6,069 bases of DNA from Clostridiaceae bacterium (GTDB lineage: Bacteria; Bacillota; Clostridia; Saccharofermentanales; UBA5734): the NCBI GenBank assembly GCA_012729935.1, contig JAAYBY010000148.1, forward strand, positions 1-6,069, given 5' to 3'. The notes beneath the pieces are model-generated. The model was not told the origin of the DNA and made no database searches. It saw only the letters and a program-made list of their open reading frames with translations. This document shows positions 1 to 6,026 of this stretch, piece after piece (positions within the stretch are counted from its first letter, which is position 1; each line of letters opens with the position of its first letter). Both the position numbers and the translations under genes were made by a program.

Positions 1-247
1 CTTCACCGATGGCCTCATAGATTTGTGCCATGACTTCATCTGTAAGCGCCTCGCGTAATTGAACAGTACATCGTTCTCGCAAGCCTGTCGTGTCTTGTGC
101 ATTGATCAGATCAATCACGTCCCGCACTTCAGCCTCAACGTCAGTCTCAACAAAATGGGTGGATAGCGTCTGGCTCATACAGCTGGTCAGCAGCGTTGAT
201 ATCAATAGAAATGTCAGGATAACAATCCCGCTTTTTTTATTCATCAT
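1..247 (-). CDS. Lipoprotein with DUF3887-like region, 3' end cut by window edge
   Basis: The visible 82 residues start with MMNKKSG, then a hydrophobic stretch (about residues 7-20) and a lipobox Leu20-Thr-Ser-Cys23. This is a standard Sec/type II signal, so the protein should be lipidated on Cys23 and anchored on the outer face of the membrane. From about residue 37 it is acidic and probably helical (VRDVIDLINAQD..., then LREALTDE). This resembles the start of DUF3887-type domains, small NTF2-like modules common in Bacillota lipoproteins; that assignment is from memory and tentative. The start at 247 is supported by a purine-rich GAGAGGGA about 6 bases upstream and by an ATGA overlap with the stop of the YhfC-family gene, implying translational coupling. 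A second ATG one codon later is equally possible. The C-terminus lies beyond base 1 and the function is unknown. Confidence 0.8.
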   Translation of the reverse strand, partial: MMNKKSGIVILTFLLISTLLTSCMSQTLSTHFVETDVEAEVRDVIDLINAQDTTGLRERCTVQLREALTDEVMAQIYEAIGE

Positions 248-843
248 GACAATCCCTCTCTGGTTACATATAACCTTTTCGAATAAACGACAACTACAAT
301 CAATAACAGATCAATCAGAAACAGTGATCCTTCAATGAGAACGATCGCCTGAGGATGAGATGAAAACACAGGAATCAGTGTGTTGACGAGGCCGTGCACA
401 ACGAGCGCACTGATCAGATAGAATACGCGCTTTCCTTTTTGAAAGCCATTCCAGACGATGACCGTCAAGGCAACGTGCAGCCAGACAGCCAGTATTCTTT
501 CCAGAATGCCAACGGCAAGCTGGTCAATTGATACCACTTTCATTGCAGGAGCCAGCACCAGAACAGCTTCAGCCAAGCCATGGCCCAGTCCGAAGAGAAT
601 CGGCTGGCTAAAGCGGGAGGCCGGTGGTTTGAGGATCAACAACTTGAACAGGAAACGAAATCCCTCTTCGAATAAGCCAGCGGAAAAGGCGATCATAATC
701 CCGACCAGTAAAGGCCGAACAGCCAAAACGAGGTGGTACTCAGTCGTTTGCTGGATCGCTGACAACAGTGGAATTCTCGTCAAAGGCTGTGCCACGAGAA
801 AGCATCCGGAACCCAGCAGAAACCAAATCACATAATGTTTCAC
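244..843 (-). CDS. YhfC-family glutamic-type intramembrane protease homologue
   Basis: This is a hydrophobic protein of 199 residues with about six to seven membrane segments. It carries the motif series of the YhfC family, relatives of the CPBP/Rce1 glutamic intramembrane proteases: Phe-Glu59-Glu60-x-x-Arg63, Gly-His88-Gly with Glu92, Glu115-Arg116, His123 in the next helix, and His150-Gly-Leu-Val-Asn154. In such families the paired Glu and the His/Asn act in peptide-bond cleavage inside the membrane; all appear intact here, but the substrate is unknown. I chose the GTG start at 843 because AAGGAAGG (860-853) sits 9 bases upstream. TTG codons at 849 and 870 are in frame but have SD motifs only 3 and 0 bases away. 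It follows the cation transporter by 35 bases and overlaps the lipoprotein gene by ATGA. Confidence 0.87.
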   Translation of the reverse strand: MKHYVIWFLLGSGCFLVAQPLTRIPLLSAIQQTTEYHLVLAVRPLLVGIMIAFSAGLFEEGFRFLFKLLILKPPASRFSQPILFGLGHGLAEAVLVLAPAMKVVSIDQLAVGILERILAVWLHVALTVIVWNGFQKGKRVFYLISALVVHGLVNTLIPVFSSHPQAIVLIEGSLFLIDLLLIVVVVYSKRLYVTREGLS

Positions 844-878
844 ACCCAAATTCCTTCCTTGTGCGCTCAATCACCTTT

Positions 879-1778
879 TCAATGGCAATGGTCGTGATCG
901 CATGGCTCTGTTTCAAAATCGACTTCAATGGTGACATGCTCAATACCCATCGTCTGGAGCAAGTCGCGAATTTCTTTTTTCATCAGGATCAGCGTATCCC
1001 TGTCAGTCCCGTCAGCCATGACAACATGCGTACTGAGCATGATTTTTTCACCTTCCAGCGACCAGATGTGCGTATGGTGTACGGAAATCACCCGAGTATT
1101 CCGGACGATTGAATCTTCGATCTCATGAATCGATAATTTACCGGGTACACCCTGCAAAAAGACTGTCAGGATTTCCTTTAGATTTACAACCACATGATAC
1201 AGCACATAAACAGTAATCAGGATTGATAAAATCGGATCAAGAACCGGGATCTCGACAAACAGCATCACGATACTCGCCAGAAAAATAACAACCCATCCCA
1301 GAACATCTTCCATCAAATGCCAGAAGACCACTTTTTCATTCAATGAAGTACTTTTCTTCAACCGCAGGACAGCAATTCCATTGATCACAATTCCCAAAAT
1401 CGCAAAAATGAGCATGCCTTTTGGATTGACCGCCTCTGGTTGAAAAAGCCGAGGTATGGCATGCACGAATATGAGCACCGACCCGACGACCAAAACAACG
1501 CTGTTTATCAGCGCACCCAGCAGCGAAAAACGCGCATATCCGTACGTAAATTTGCGATCCGGCTTCTTTTCCGAATATCTCTGAAAATACCACGCGATAC
1601 CAAGCGACAGCGAATCACCTAAATCATGTAAAGCATCAGACAGAATCGCCATACTGTTGGTCAAAAGACCACCGACAATCTCCAGCACAGTAAAGAGCAG
1701 ATTTAAAAAGAAAGCCAGTCGGATGTTTTTGTGCCCATCCGAATGATGATCATGATGGTGGTTATGGTTATGTCCCAT
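879..1778 (-). CDS. Cation diffusion facilitator (CzcD/ZitB-like metal/proton antiporter)
   Basis: This 299-residue protein is typical in length for bacterial CDF transporters, which export Zn2+ and related divalent cations from the cytoplasm in exchange for protons. Six membrane helices can be traced (about 19-39, 43-65, 84-108, 122-140, 150-175, 182-200), followed by a cytoplasmic C-terminal domain. The transport site is intact: His51-x3-Asp55 in helix 2 (SDALHDLGDS) and His154-x3-Asp158 in helix 5 (HLMED). The His/Asp plus His/Asp pattern favours the Zn-type subgroup. The N-terminus is a His-rich tail (residues 3-16) and the C-terminus ends CDHDHCH, both possible metal ligands. ATG at 1778 is preferred over an in-frame GTG at 1793 because GTGAGG lies 9 bases before it and the protein then begins MGHNH as in relatives. 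Metal specificity cannot be read from sequence alone. Confidence 0.93.
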   Translation of the reverse strand: MGHNHNHHHDHHSDGHKNIRLAFFLNLLFTVLEIVGGLLTNSMAILSDALHDLGDSLSLGIAWYFQRYSEKKPDRKFTYGYARFSLLGALINSVVLVVGSVLIFVHAIPRLFQPEAVNPKGMLIFAILGIVINGIAVLRLKKSTSLNEKVVFWHLMEDVLGWVVIFLASIVMLFVEIPVLDPILSILITVYVLYHVVVNLKEILTVFLQGVPGKLSIHEIEDSIVRNTRVISVHHTHIWSLEGEKIMLSTHVVMADGTDRDTLILMKKEIRDLLQTMGIEHVTIEVDFETEPCDHDHCH

Positions 1779-1824
1779 TTTTTTGGTCCTCACGTCTGGT
1801 TACTGGCTGTCAATCAAAGGCAAG

Positions 1825-2529
1825 TCAGCATTTTTGATGCATTTTGCGCCAGTTTTGTGCCAGGCAGATATCGTTGAGCAAAACACCGTCTGCTCCTGCT
1901 GATTGTATTCTATCTAAAGATGCGATGTTTGTCTCGCCAACATCTGAGCCATTGTGGGTCATAATCCAGATCATTCGCTTTTTCCCATGACATTGTTCAA
2001 TAACCGCCGGATCAAGCCAGTGTTCCCATAGCCGGATAATACCGGCTCCCGCCTCAATAAACGCATCCGAATCACCAGCCTGCGGCATGAAAGCAAGGAC
2101 GCGGGCTGAGCCAAATTTCTGAGAAAACAATTCAGCCAGCTCAGTCGATTCAACGCCAAGGATAAAGGGCAATCGGAAATTCTTTAGACACGTCATCAAT
2201 GCTTGATCCGGTACGGTCAATTTCAGGTGAAACAATAAAGGCGTTGCTCGCTGATAGTGTTGATCAAGCTGATCCAGCCGCAAGGGGGCCGGCCAACCGG
2301 CTGAACGAAGTCGTGAGAAAAGCTGCTGAAACGTCAATGAATCAACCGACTCTGGTGAACCATCAACCCGCTCAAGGGTCGCATCGTGAAAGATGATGTA
2401 AACAGAATCCGATGTCTGCCGAACATCCATCTCAATATAATCGGCGCCATGATCGGCGGCAAAATGAAACGCATCAATTGAATTTTCACGATGCTGCTTG
2501 GACGCACCGCGATGTGCGATGATCTTCAT
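1825..2529 (-). CDS. Glycerophosphodiester phosphodiesterase family protein (divergent)
   Basis: This is a 234-residue single-domain protein of the GDPD/UgpQ TIM-barrel family, with no signal peptide, so probably cytoplasmic. Family members hydrolyse glycerophosphodiesters to sn-glycerol 3-phosphate and an alcohol. The N-terminal catalytic block is complete: His6-Arg7-Gly, Glu15-Asn, Glu33-x-Asp35 and His48-Asp. The second half is divergent. Where relatives have a Glu-x-Lys strand carrying a metal ligand, this protein reads Leu-Phe-His-Leu-Lys103, so the Glu appears to be His. The usual WTVN strand is replaced by IMTHNG, while a recognisable AGADGVLLND end remains. ATG at 2529 is preferred over GTG at 2541 because GAGGG lies 5 bases upstream. 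It sits 59 bases after ddh and 46 before the CDF gene. The family is clear; the exact substrate is not. Confidence 0.88.
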   Translation of the reverse strand: MKIIAHRGASKQHRENSIDAFHFAADHGADYIEMDVRQTSDSVYIIFHDATLERVDGSPESVDSLTFQQLFSRLRSAGWPAPLRLDQLDQHYQRATPLLFHLKLTVPDQALMTCLKNFRLPFILGVESTELAELFSQKFGSARVLAFMPQAGDSDAFIEAGAGIIRLWEHWLDPAVIEQCHGKKRMIWIMTHNGSDVGETNIASLDRIQSAGADGVLLNDICLAQNWRKMHQKC

Positions 2530-2588
2530 GATTACCCTCACTGTTTGGCTGAGCAGCGCAAATGAGCTGCATCAGCTGAAACAAAAGA

Positions 2589-3578
2589 TCAGATCAGTTG
2601 TTGACGGATTTCCACTGCGGATTTTGCCGACAAATAGGCAGGTGCGACATCCGCAACCGTCTTTGCTCCGAATTGACCGTCACGGTTCATACGATAAGCA
2701 GCCCGGGCATAAGCCAGCAGAACATTGGCTGTGAAATCGGGGTTTGAATCCAGTTTAAGTCGGTACTCAATCGTATGGCTGTGATCATTGTTAGATCCTG
2801 TCTGGCCATAACGGATTACCAGACCGCCATGCGGCAGGCCGGCATGGTCCCGATTAAGATCATCTTCTGAAACAAAATGAACATCCGTGTCATAGTCAGC
2901 AAAATAGTTCGGCATCGTTTTGATGGTCTGCTCAATCCGTTGACGATCAGCGCCCTGATCAGCGACGACATAACACACACGCCTGTGTTTCTCCCGTGTT
3001 GTCAATTTCGGCAGGCTGCCGTTCTGGACAGCTTCAATTGCTTCAGGTACCGGGATGGTATACTGTTTGGCATCCAGCACACCGTCAATGCGGCGGATTG
3101 CATCTGAATGCCCTTGACTGACACCTTCCCCCCAGAATGTATACGTTTCACCAACAGGTAGTATAGCTTCTGCATAGATTCTGTTGAGCGAAAACATCCC
3201 GGGATCCCAGCCACTGGCAATGATACAGGTTTTATTCGCTTGAATGGCCTTCAAATTGACAGCATCAAAATATTCCGGAATTTTGGCATGTGTATCGAAT
3301 CCATCGACCGTATTAAACAGCCCGGCTAACGCTGGACCCTGTACCGGTAAATCTGACAAGCTGCCGCCGCATAGGACCATGACATCAATCTGATCGGTCA
3401 TCTGCGCAGCCTGGTCAAGATGGTAAACTGGTATTGCTTCATCCTGAAGCTGTAGATCCTGCGGATTCCGTCTCGAAAAAATACCGGTTAATTCCATATC
3501 CTTATTTTGACGAATACCCAATTCAGCACTTTTGCCTAGGTTCCCATAGCCGACGATTCCGATTCTGATTTTTTCCAT
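2589..3578 (-). CDS. ddh: meso-diaminopimelate D-dehydrogenase
   Basis: This 329-residue, full-length enzyme catalyses the one-step, NADPH-dependent reductive amination of L-tetrahydrodipicolinate to meso-diaminopimelate, the shortcut branch of lysine and peptidoglycan precursor synthesis. The N-terminal Rossmann fold shows GIVGYGNLG (residues 7-15) and SRR (35-37), which fits the NADP preference. Family blocks follow in order: CGGS (70-73), FDTHAKIPEYFDAV (94-107), SGWDPGMFSLNR (122-133), TFWGEGVSQGHSDAIRRI (147-164), TTREKHRR (193-200), MPNYF (222-226), LPHGG (248-252) and SNPDFT (278-283). The protein closely resembles the Lysinibacillus/Ureibacillus enzymes as I remember them. ATG at 3578 is preferred over TTG at 3593 because GGAG lies about 9 bases upstream. 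It is the first gene of the leftward run and has its own promoter about 30 bases upstream. Confidence 0.96.
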   Translation of the reverse strand: MEKIRIGIVGYGNLGKSAELGIRQNKDMELTGIFSRRNPQDLQLQDEAIPVYHLDQAAQMTDQIDVMVLCGGSLSDLPVQGPALAGLFNTVDGFDTHAKIPEYFDAVNLKAIQANKTCIIASGWDPGMFSLNRIYAEAILPVGETYTFWGEGVSQGHSDAIRRIDGVLDAKQYTIPVPEAIEAVQNGSLPKLTTREKHRRVCYVVADQGADRQRIEQTIKTMPNYFADYDTDVHFVSEDDLNRDHAGLPHGGLVIRYGQTGSNNDHSHTIEYRLKLDSNPDFTANVLLAYARAAYRMNRDGQFGAKTVADVAPAYLSAKSAVEIRQQLI

Positions 3579-3607
3579 CCTGCATATCTCCAATCCTGTT
3601 TTCTTAA

Positions 3608-3636
3608 ATTATGAAAACTGCCAGATTTAATGTCAA
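3608..3636 (-). promoter_or_regulatory. Candidate sigma-A promoter of ddh
   Basis: On the minus strand TTGACA (3636-3631, perfect -35) is followed after exactly 17 bases by CATAAT (3613-3608, five of six matches to -10). Transcription would start near 3601, leaving a leader of about 22 bases before the ddh ATG. That leader is too short for a riboswitch. The -35 box lies in a 12-base palindrome and the spacer contains one arm of a longer inverted repeat, so the promoter could be controlled by a DNA-binding protein. It would let ddh and the following genes be transcribed independently of trhA. Confidence 0.75.
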
Positions 3637-3672
3637 GTGACAGAAACTTCATCTGGCCTAATACTGGCAGTT
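3616..3672. repeat. 9-bp inverted repeat flanking the ddh promoter -35
   Basis: AACTGCCAG (3616-3624) and CTGGCAGTT (3664-3672) are perfect reverse complements, 39 bases apart. A second, mutually exclusive pairing exists: GCCAGAT (3620-3626) with ATCTGGC (3651-3657), seven base pairs with a 24-base loop. One arm lies between the ddh -35 and -10; the others lie upstream. This could be a pair of operator sites, or a weak terminator for trhA, since on the minus strand the stem ends in CAGTTTTC. The long loop and short T-run make the terminator reading less convincing. Confidence 0.55.
3631..3642. repeat. Palindrome overlapping the ddh -35 box
   Basis: TGTCA-AG-TGACA is a perfect 5-bp inverted repeat with a 2-base centre. 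On the minus strand its second half supplies the TTGACA hexamer. A dyad of this size exactly over a -35 element is a plausible binding site for a dimeric repressor, but a chance palindrome around TTGACA is also possible. Confidence 0.4.
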
Positions 3673-3692
3673 CATCGAAATGAATATTAACA

Positions 3693-4367
3693 CTACAAAT
3701 CGATAGCGTATTGATAAATAGCAGCAAAATGGGACAGACTGCCCAGCAAAACAAAGACATGAAAAAGGCTGTGCATGTATTTTTGCTTTCTGCCCAGCCC
3801 ATACAGAATAGCGCCGACTGTGTAAAAAACACCACCAAGCAGGAGCAGTAAAAACCCGTTCATCGTCATCGCTGTAATTGTCTGATCAGCAATAACGACA
3901 ACACCCCAGCCCATGACCAGATACCCTGCCATGGAAATAACCCGAAATCGTTTGAGATCAATCGCAGTCAGGGTGACGAGCAAAAAGGCTAATATCCATT
4001 CAACAGCAAATACAATCCAGCCCAGTGCTTCATTGTGCTGCCGCAAGGGGATCAACGCGACCGGTGTATAAGTGCCGGCAATAAACAGATAAATCACGCA
4101 GTGATCGAGAATTTGAAACACTTTTTTGGTCATCTGATGCTTTAATCCATGATAAAGACTGGATAGCGTGTAAAGCAACACCTGAGATATCCCATAAATC
4201 AAACAGGCCATCATACTAACAGGCTTTGCGGTATGAGCAGTTCGTGCGATGCATAGAATAAAAACTACCAGACCGAAACAGGCACCCACCATATGCGAAA
4301 TCACGTGAAAATATTCTTCTGTTTTTGAGTACTCAGGGAGCGTTCTGTCTGACAATTTTGTCCGCAT
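3693..4367 (-). CDS. trhA: TrhA / haemolysin III family membrane protein (PAQR superfamily)
   Basis: This 224-residue protein, normal for the family, has seven predicted membrane helices (about 27-45, 52-72, 86-106, 113-135, 144-161, 168-190, 199-220). PAQR metal-site motifs are present: Ser69-x3-His73 in SSLYHGL, Asp88-His89 in the LDH...YLFIAGTYTP block, and His199-x3-His203 followed by GSLSHF. The N-terminal motif, usually Glu-x-x-Asn-x-x-Thr-His, reads EYFHVISH here, with His21 where Asn is common and His25 retained. Bacterial members are linked to membrane energetics or fluidity homeostasis and, in a few Bacillus cases, to haemolysis; the biochemical activity is not settled. AAAGGA (4381-4376) lies 8 bases before the ATG. 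It is divergent from fetA and ends 114 bases before the ddh start. Confidence 0.93.
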   Translation of the reverse strand: MRTKLSDRTLPEYSKTEEYFHVISHMVGACFGLVVFILCIARTAHTAKPVSMMACLIYGISQVLLYTLSSLYHGLKHQMTKKVFQILDHCVIYLFIAGTYTPVALIPLRQHNEALGWIVFAVEWILAFLLVTLTAIDLKRFRVISMAGYLVMGWGVVVIADQTITAMTMNGFLLLLLGGVFYTVGAILYGLGRKQKYMHSLFHVFVLLGSLSHFAAIYQYAIDL

Positions 4368-4400
4368 GCGTCAAGTCCTTTCAAAATACAGTTTTCTCAT

Positions 4401-4429
4401 ACTATGCCATGAAGTTTGCCATTTCTCAA
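4401..4429 (-). promoter_or_regulatory. Candidate promoter of trhA
   Basis: On the minus strand TTGAGA (4429-4424, five of six -35 matches) is followed after 17 bases by CATAGT (4406-4401, four of six). The start point would be near 4394, about 27 bases before the ATG. An alternative -10, TAGTAT, lies two bases further on with a 19-base spacer. A direct repeat TGCCAT (plus strand 4405-4410 and 4417-4422) falls within this promoter. Confidence 0.45.
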
Positions 4430-4490
4430 TCCATTACCTTCGAATGAACACGCATGTCTGTCTGCTGACAATCAATCCCCATCCGGATTC

Positions 4491-4499
4491 TGGTATGAT
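4491..4499 (+). promoter_or_regulatory. Candidate extended -10 promoter of fetA-fetB
   Basis: TGG followed by TATGAT matches the extended -10 form TGnTATAAT at all but one base. No good -35 lies 16-18 bases upstream; the CTGACA at 4465-4470 is 23 bases away, which is too far. Extended -10 promoters do not need a strong -35. Transcription would begin near 4506, giving a leader of about 88 bases before fetA. Confidence 0.5.
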
Positions 4500-4565
4500 A
4501 CAATTTGCATAGGAAATCTCAACCCTTAAAAACGTTTGATATCCTTGTGTCAACGGCAAAAATCG

Positions 4566-4584
4566 CTTAATCCATTCGATTAGG
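4566..4584 (+). promoter_or_regulatory. Leader hairpin overlapping the fetA ribosome-binding site
   Basis: CTTAATC (4566-4572) can pair with GATTAGG (4578-4584) around a 5-base CATTC loop, giving seven pairs including one G-U. The 3' arm includes TAGG of the fetA Shine-Dalgarno TAGGAG (4581-4586), so folding would partly hide the ribosome-binding site. The stem is AU-rich and modest in stability. A regulatory role is inference. Confidence 0.35.
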
Positions 4585-4593
4585 AGCGCTCGC

Positions 4594-5238
4594 ATGTTTT
4601 TATTGAAGAATGTCCGATATAAAAAAATACTCGATATCGCTGATTTACTAATTGAAGATCAAAAAATTACATGTATTACAGGTGAAAGCGGCAGCGGCAA
4701 ATCAACACTGTTGCGTCTGTTGAATAAACTAATCAGCAGTGACAGTGGAGATATCTATTTCAATGGTGAACAGCCGAGTTCGATTCCATCTGTTTCCCTG
4801 AGGCGCAAAGTGCTCATGCTGCCGCAAACGCCTGTTATTTTCCCTGGATCAGTACGCGATAATCTACTCATTGGTTTATTGTTTACCGGGCAAAAGCCGG
4901 TCGATGATCCGCTTATGGTATCGATCCTGGATTGGCTTCACCTGCATGTCGATCTGGATAGCGATTGCGAACCACTTTCCGGTGGTGAAAAACAAAGGCT
5001 GTCAATTGCAAGAATGATCCTGATCGATCCAGACGTTTTTCTACTGGATGAGCCAACTTCTGCATTAGACGAAAACACAGAGCAAAATGTCATTGATCAG
5101 GTCGCGCAATATGCCAAAGAGAAAGGGAAAACATTAATCATCGTAACCCACTCAAAACAATTAACGCAACGTATCGCGGATATTGTTGTCGAAATCAAGT
5201 CTGGCAAGATAATCAGTCGGGAGGTACTAAGACCATGA
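4594..5238 (+). CDS. fetA: ABC transporter ATP-binding protein, FetA-like (putative iron export)
   Basis: This 214-residue ATPase subunit has every ABC motif in place: Walker A GESGSGKST (30-38), Q-loop Gln78 in LPQTP, signature LSGGEKQR (128-135), Walker B VFLLDEP (148-154) with catalytic Glu153, D-loop SALD (156-159) and switch His186. There is no signal peptide; it acts on the inner membrane face. Its identity as FetA (YbbL) comes mainly from the overlapping downstream UPF0014 permease. In E. coli FetAB has been described as an iron exporter that helps under oxidative stress; whether this copy moves iron or another metal is unknown. The Shine-Dalgarno TAGGAG lies 7 bases before the ATG. 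Its TGA overlaps the fetB ATG as ATGA. Confidence 0.92.
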   Translation: MFLLKNVRYKKILDIADLLIEDQKITCITGESGSGKSTLLRLLNKLISSDSGDIYFNGEQPSSIPSVSLRRKVLMLPQTPVIFPGSVRDNLLIGLLFTGQKPVDDPLMVSILDWLHLHVDLDSDCEPLSGGEKQRLSIARMILIDPDVFLLDEPTSALDENTEQNVIDQVAQYAKEKGKTLIIVTHSKQLTQRIADIVVEIKSGKIISREVLRP

Positions 5239-6017
5239 ACACAGTCATTGATTTAAGTTTATGGCAGATGGCTGCAGCTTCAGTTTTCATTGTTGTGTTA
5301 TTGGTTATTGTTCGAATTAAAAAAATATCGAGAGAAAAGGAAATTCTGATTTCATCGATCAGAATGACTTTACAACTCGTCCTCACAGGCTATGTGCTCA
5401 TGTATTTATTTGAACATCCAGCCCCCTTCTTAACAATTCTGGTTCTGTTGATCATGGAAGCTTTCGCAATTTTTAATGTCATCAAGCGTTCAAAATCAAA
5501 ACTTTCCGGTAAACTTAAAAAAGTCATTGCCATGTCGATCATCATAGGCACTACGTCGTCTCTATTCTATTTTCTTGTTGTTGTTATCAGATTGCATCCG
5601 TGGTATGACCCACGCTATTTTATCACCATAGCAGGGATGCTTATTGGCAATTCAATGACCGGTATTTCTCTGGGTGTCCACCGGTTGGCTGATGGCATGC
5701 GGACGCAAAGAAATTTGGTAGAGGGGGCGCTGATGCTGGGTGCAGCACCCAAAACAGCCGTGAAACAAATCCTGGATAACGCTTTTGATGCCGCTATTTT
5801 GCCGACGATCAATTCAATGATCGGAATGGGTATCGTTTTTCTTCCCGGCATGATGACAGGGCAAATACTATCTGGTATATCACCCGTTACAGCCATCGAA
5901 TATCAAATTGCGATCATGCTTGGCATTCTCGGAAGTGTAGCCCTAACCGTAATCCTGTTTATTCAAATTGGTTATAAAACATTTTTCAATGAGCAAGATC
6001 AGCTTGTTATCGAATGA
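5235..6017 (+). CDS. fetB: FetB-like ABC transporter permease (UPF0014 family)
   Basis: This 260-residue integral membrane protein is typical in length for UPF0014/FetB. About seven hydrophobic segments are visible (roughly 10-28, 42-60, 65-82, 97-118, 128-150, 190-212, 222-246). Family hallmarks are Arg43...Gln-Leu (47-48) and Gly-Tyr (52-53), PRYFITIAGMLIGNSM (126-141), the cytoplasmic EGALMLGAAP stretch (164-172), likely the coupling helix contacting the ATPase, and LPGMMTGQILSG (203-214) followed by YQI. It should pair with FetA as a two-gene exporter, proposed in E. coli to extrude iron. Translation is probably coupled to fetA through the ATGA overlap, with GGGAGGT (5219-5225) as its own ribosome-binding site. 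No complete terminator is visible before the window ends. Confidence 0.94.
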   Translation: MNTVIDLSLWQMAAASVFIVVLLVIVRIKKISREKEILISSIRMTLQLVLTGYVLMYLFEHPAPFLTILVLLIMEAFAIFNVIKRSKSKLSGKLKKVIAMSIIIGTTSSLFYFLVVVIRLHPWYDPRYFITIAGMLIGNSMTGISLGVHRLADGMRTQRNLVEGALMLGAAPKTAVKQILDNAFDAAILPTINSMIGMGIVFLPGMMTGQILSGISPVTAIEYQIAIMLGILGSVALTVILFIQIGYKTFFNEQDQLVIE

Positions 6018-6026
6018 CTCTCATGA

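Noticed and set aside
458..835. Plus-strand open frame of 125 codons
   Set aside because: It is antisense to the YhfC-family gene, has no family resemblance and has a Ser/Arg/Pro-rich composition typical of a shadow frame.
740..943. Minus-strand 67-codon frame bridging the CDF and YhfC genes
   Set aside because: It overlaps two well-supported genes in another frame and shows no motif.
1336..1593. Minus-strand 85-codon frame within the CDF gene
   Set aside because: It is a +1/-1 shadow of the membrane-helix coding sequence and is not independently supported.
1808..1813. TTGACA on the minus strand upstream of the CDF gene as an internal promoter
   Set aside because: No -10-like hexamer lies 16-19 bases downstream; that position holds the ribosome-binding region.
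2555..2577. Hairpin AGCTG-CAT-CAGCT between ddh and the phosphodiesterase as a terminator
   Set aside because: The stem is only five pairs with a mismatch outside it and no T-run follows on either strand.
3579..3607. Lysine riboswitch in front of ddh
   Set aside because: The leader predicted from the promoter is only about 22 bases, far too short for a lysine aptamer, and no aptamer-like pairing is visible.
3536..3838. Minus-strand 100-codon frame across the trhA end and ddh start
   Set aside because: It runs out of frame through the trhA 3' end and the ddh 5' end, and the intergenic part contains the ddh promoter.
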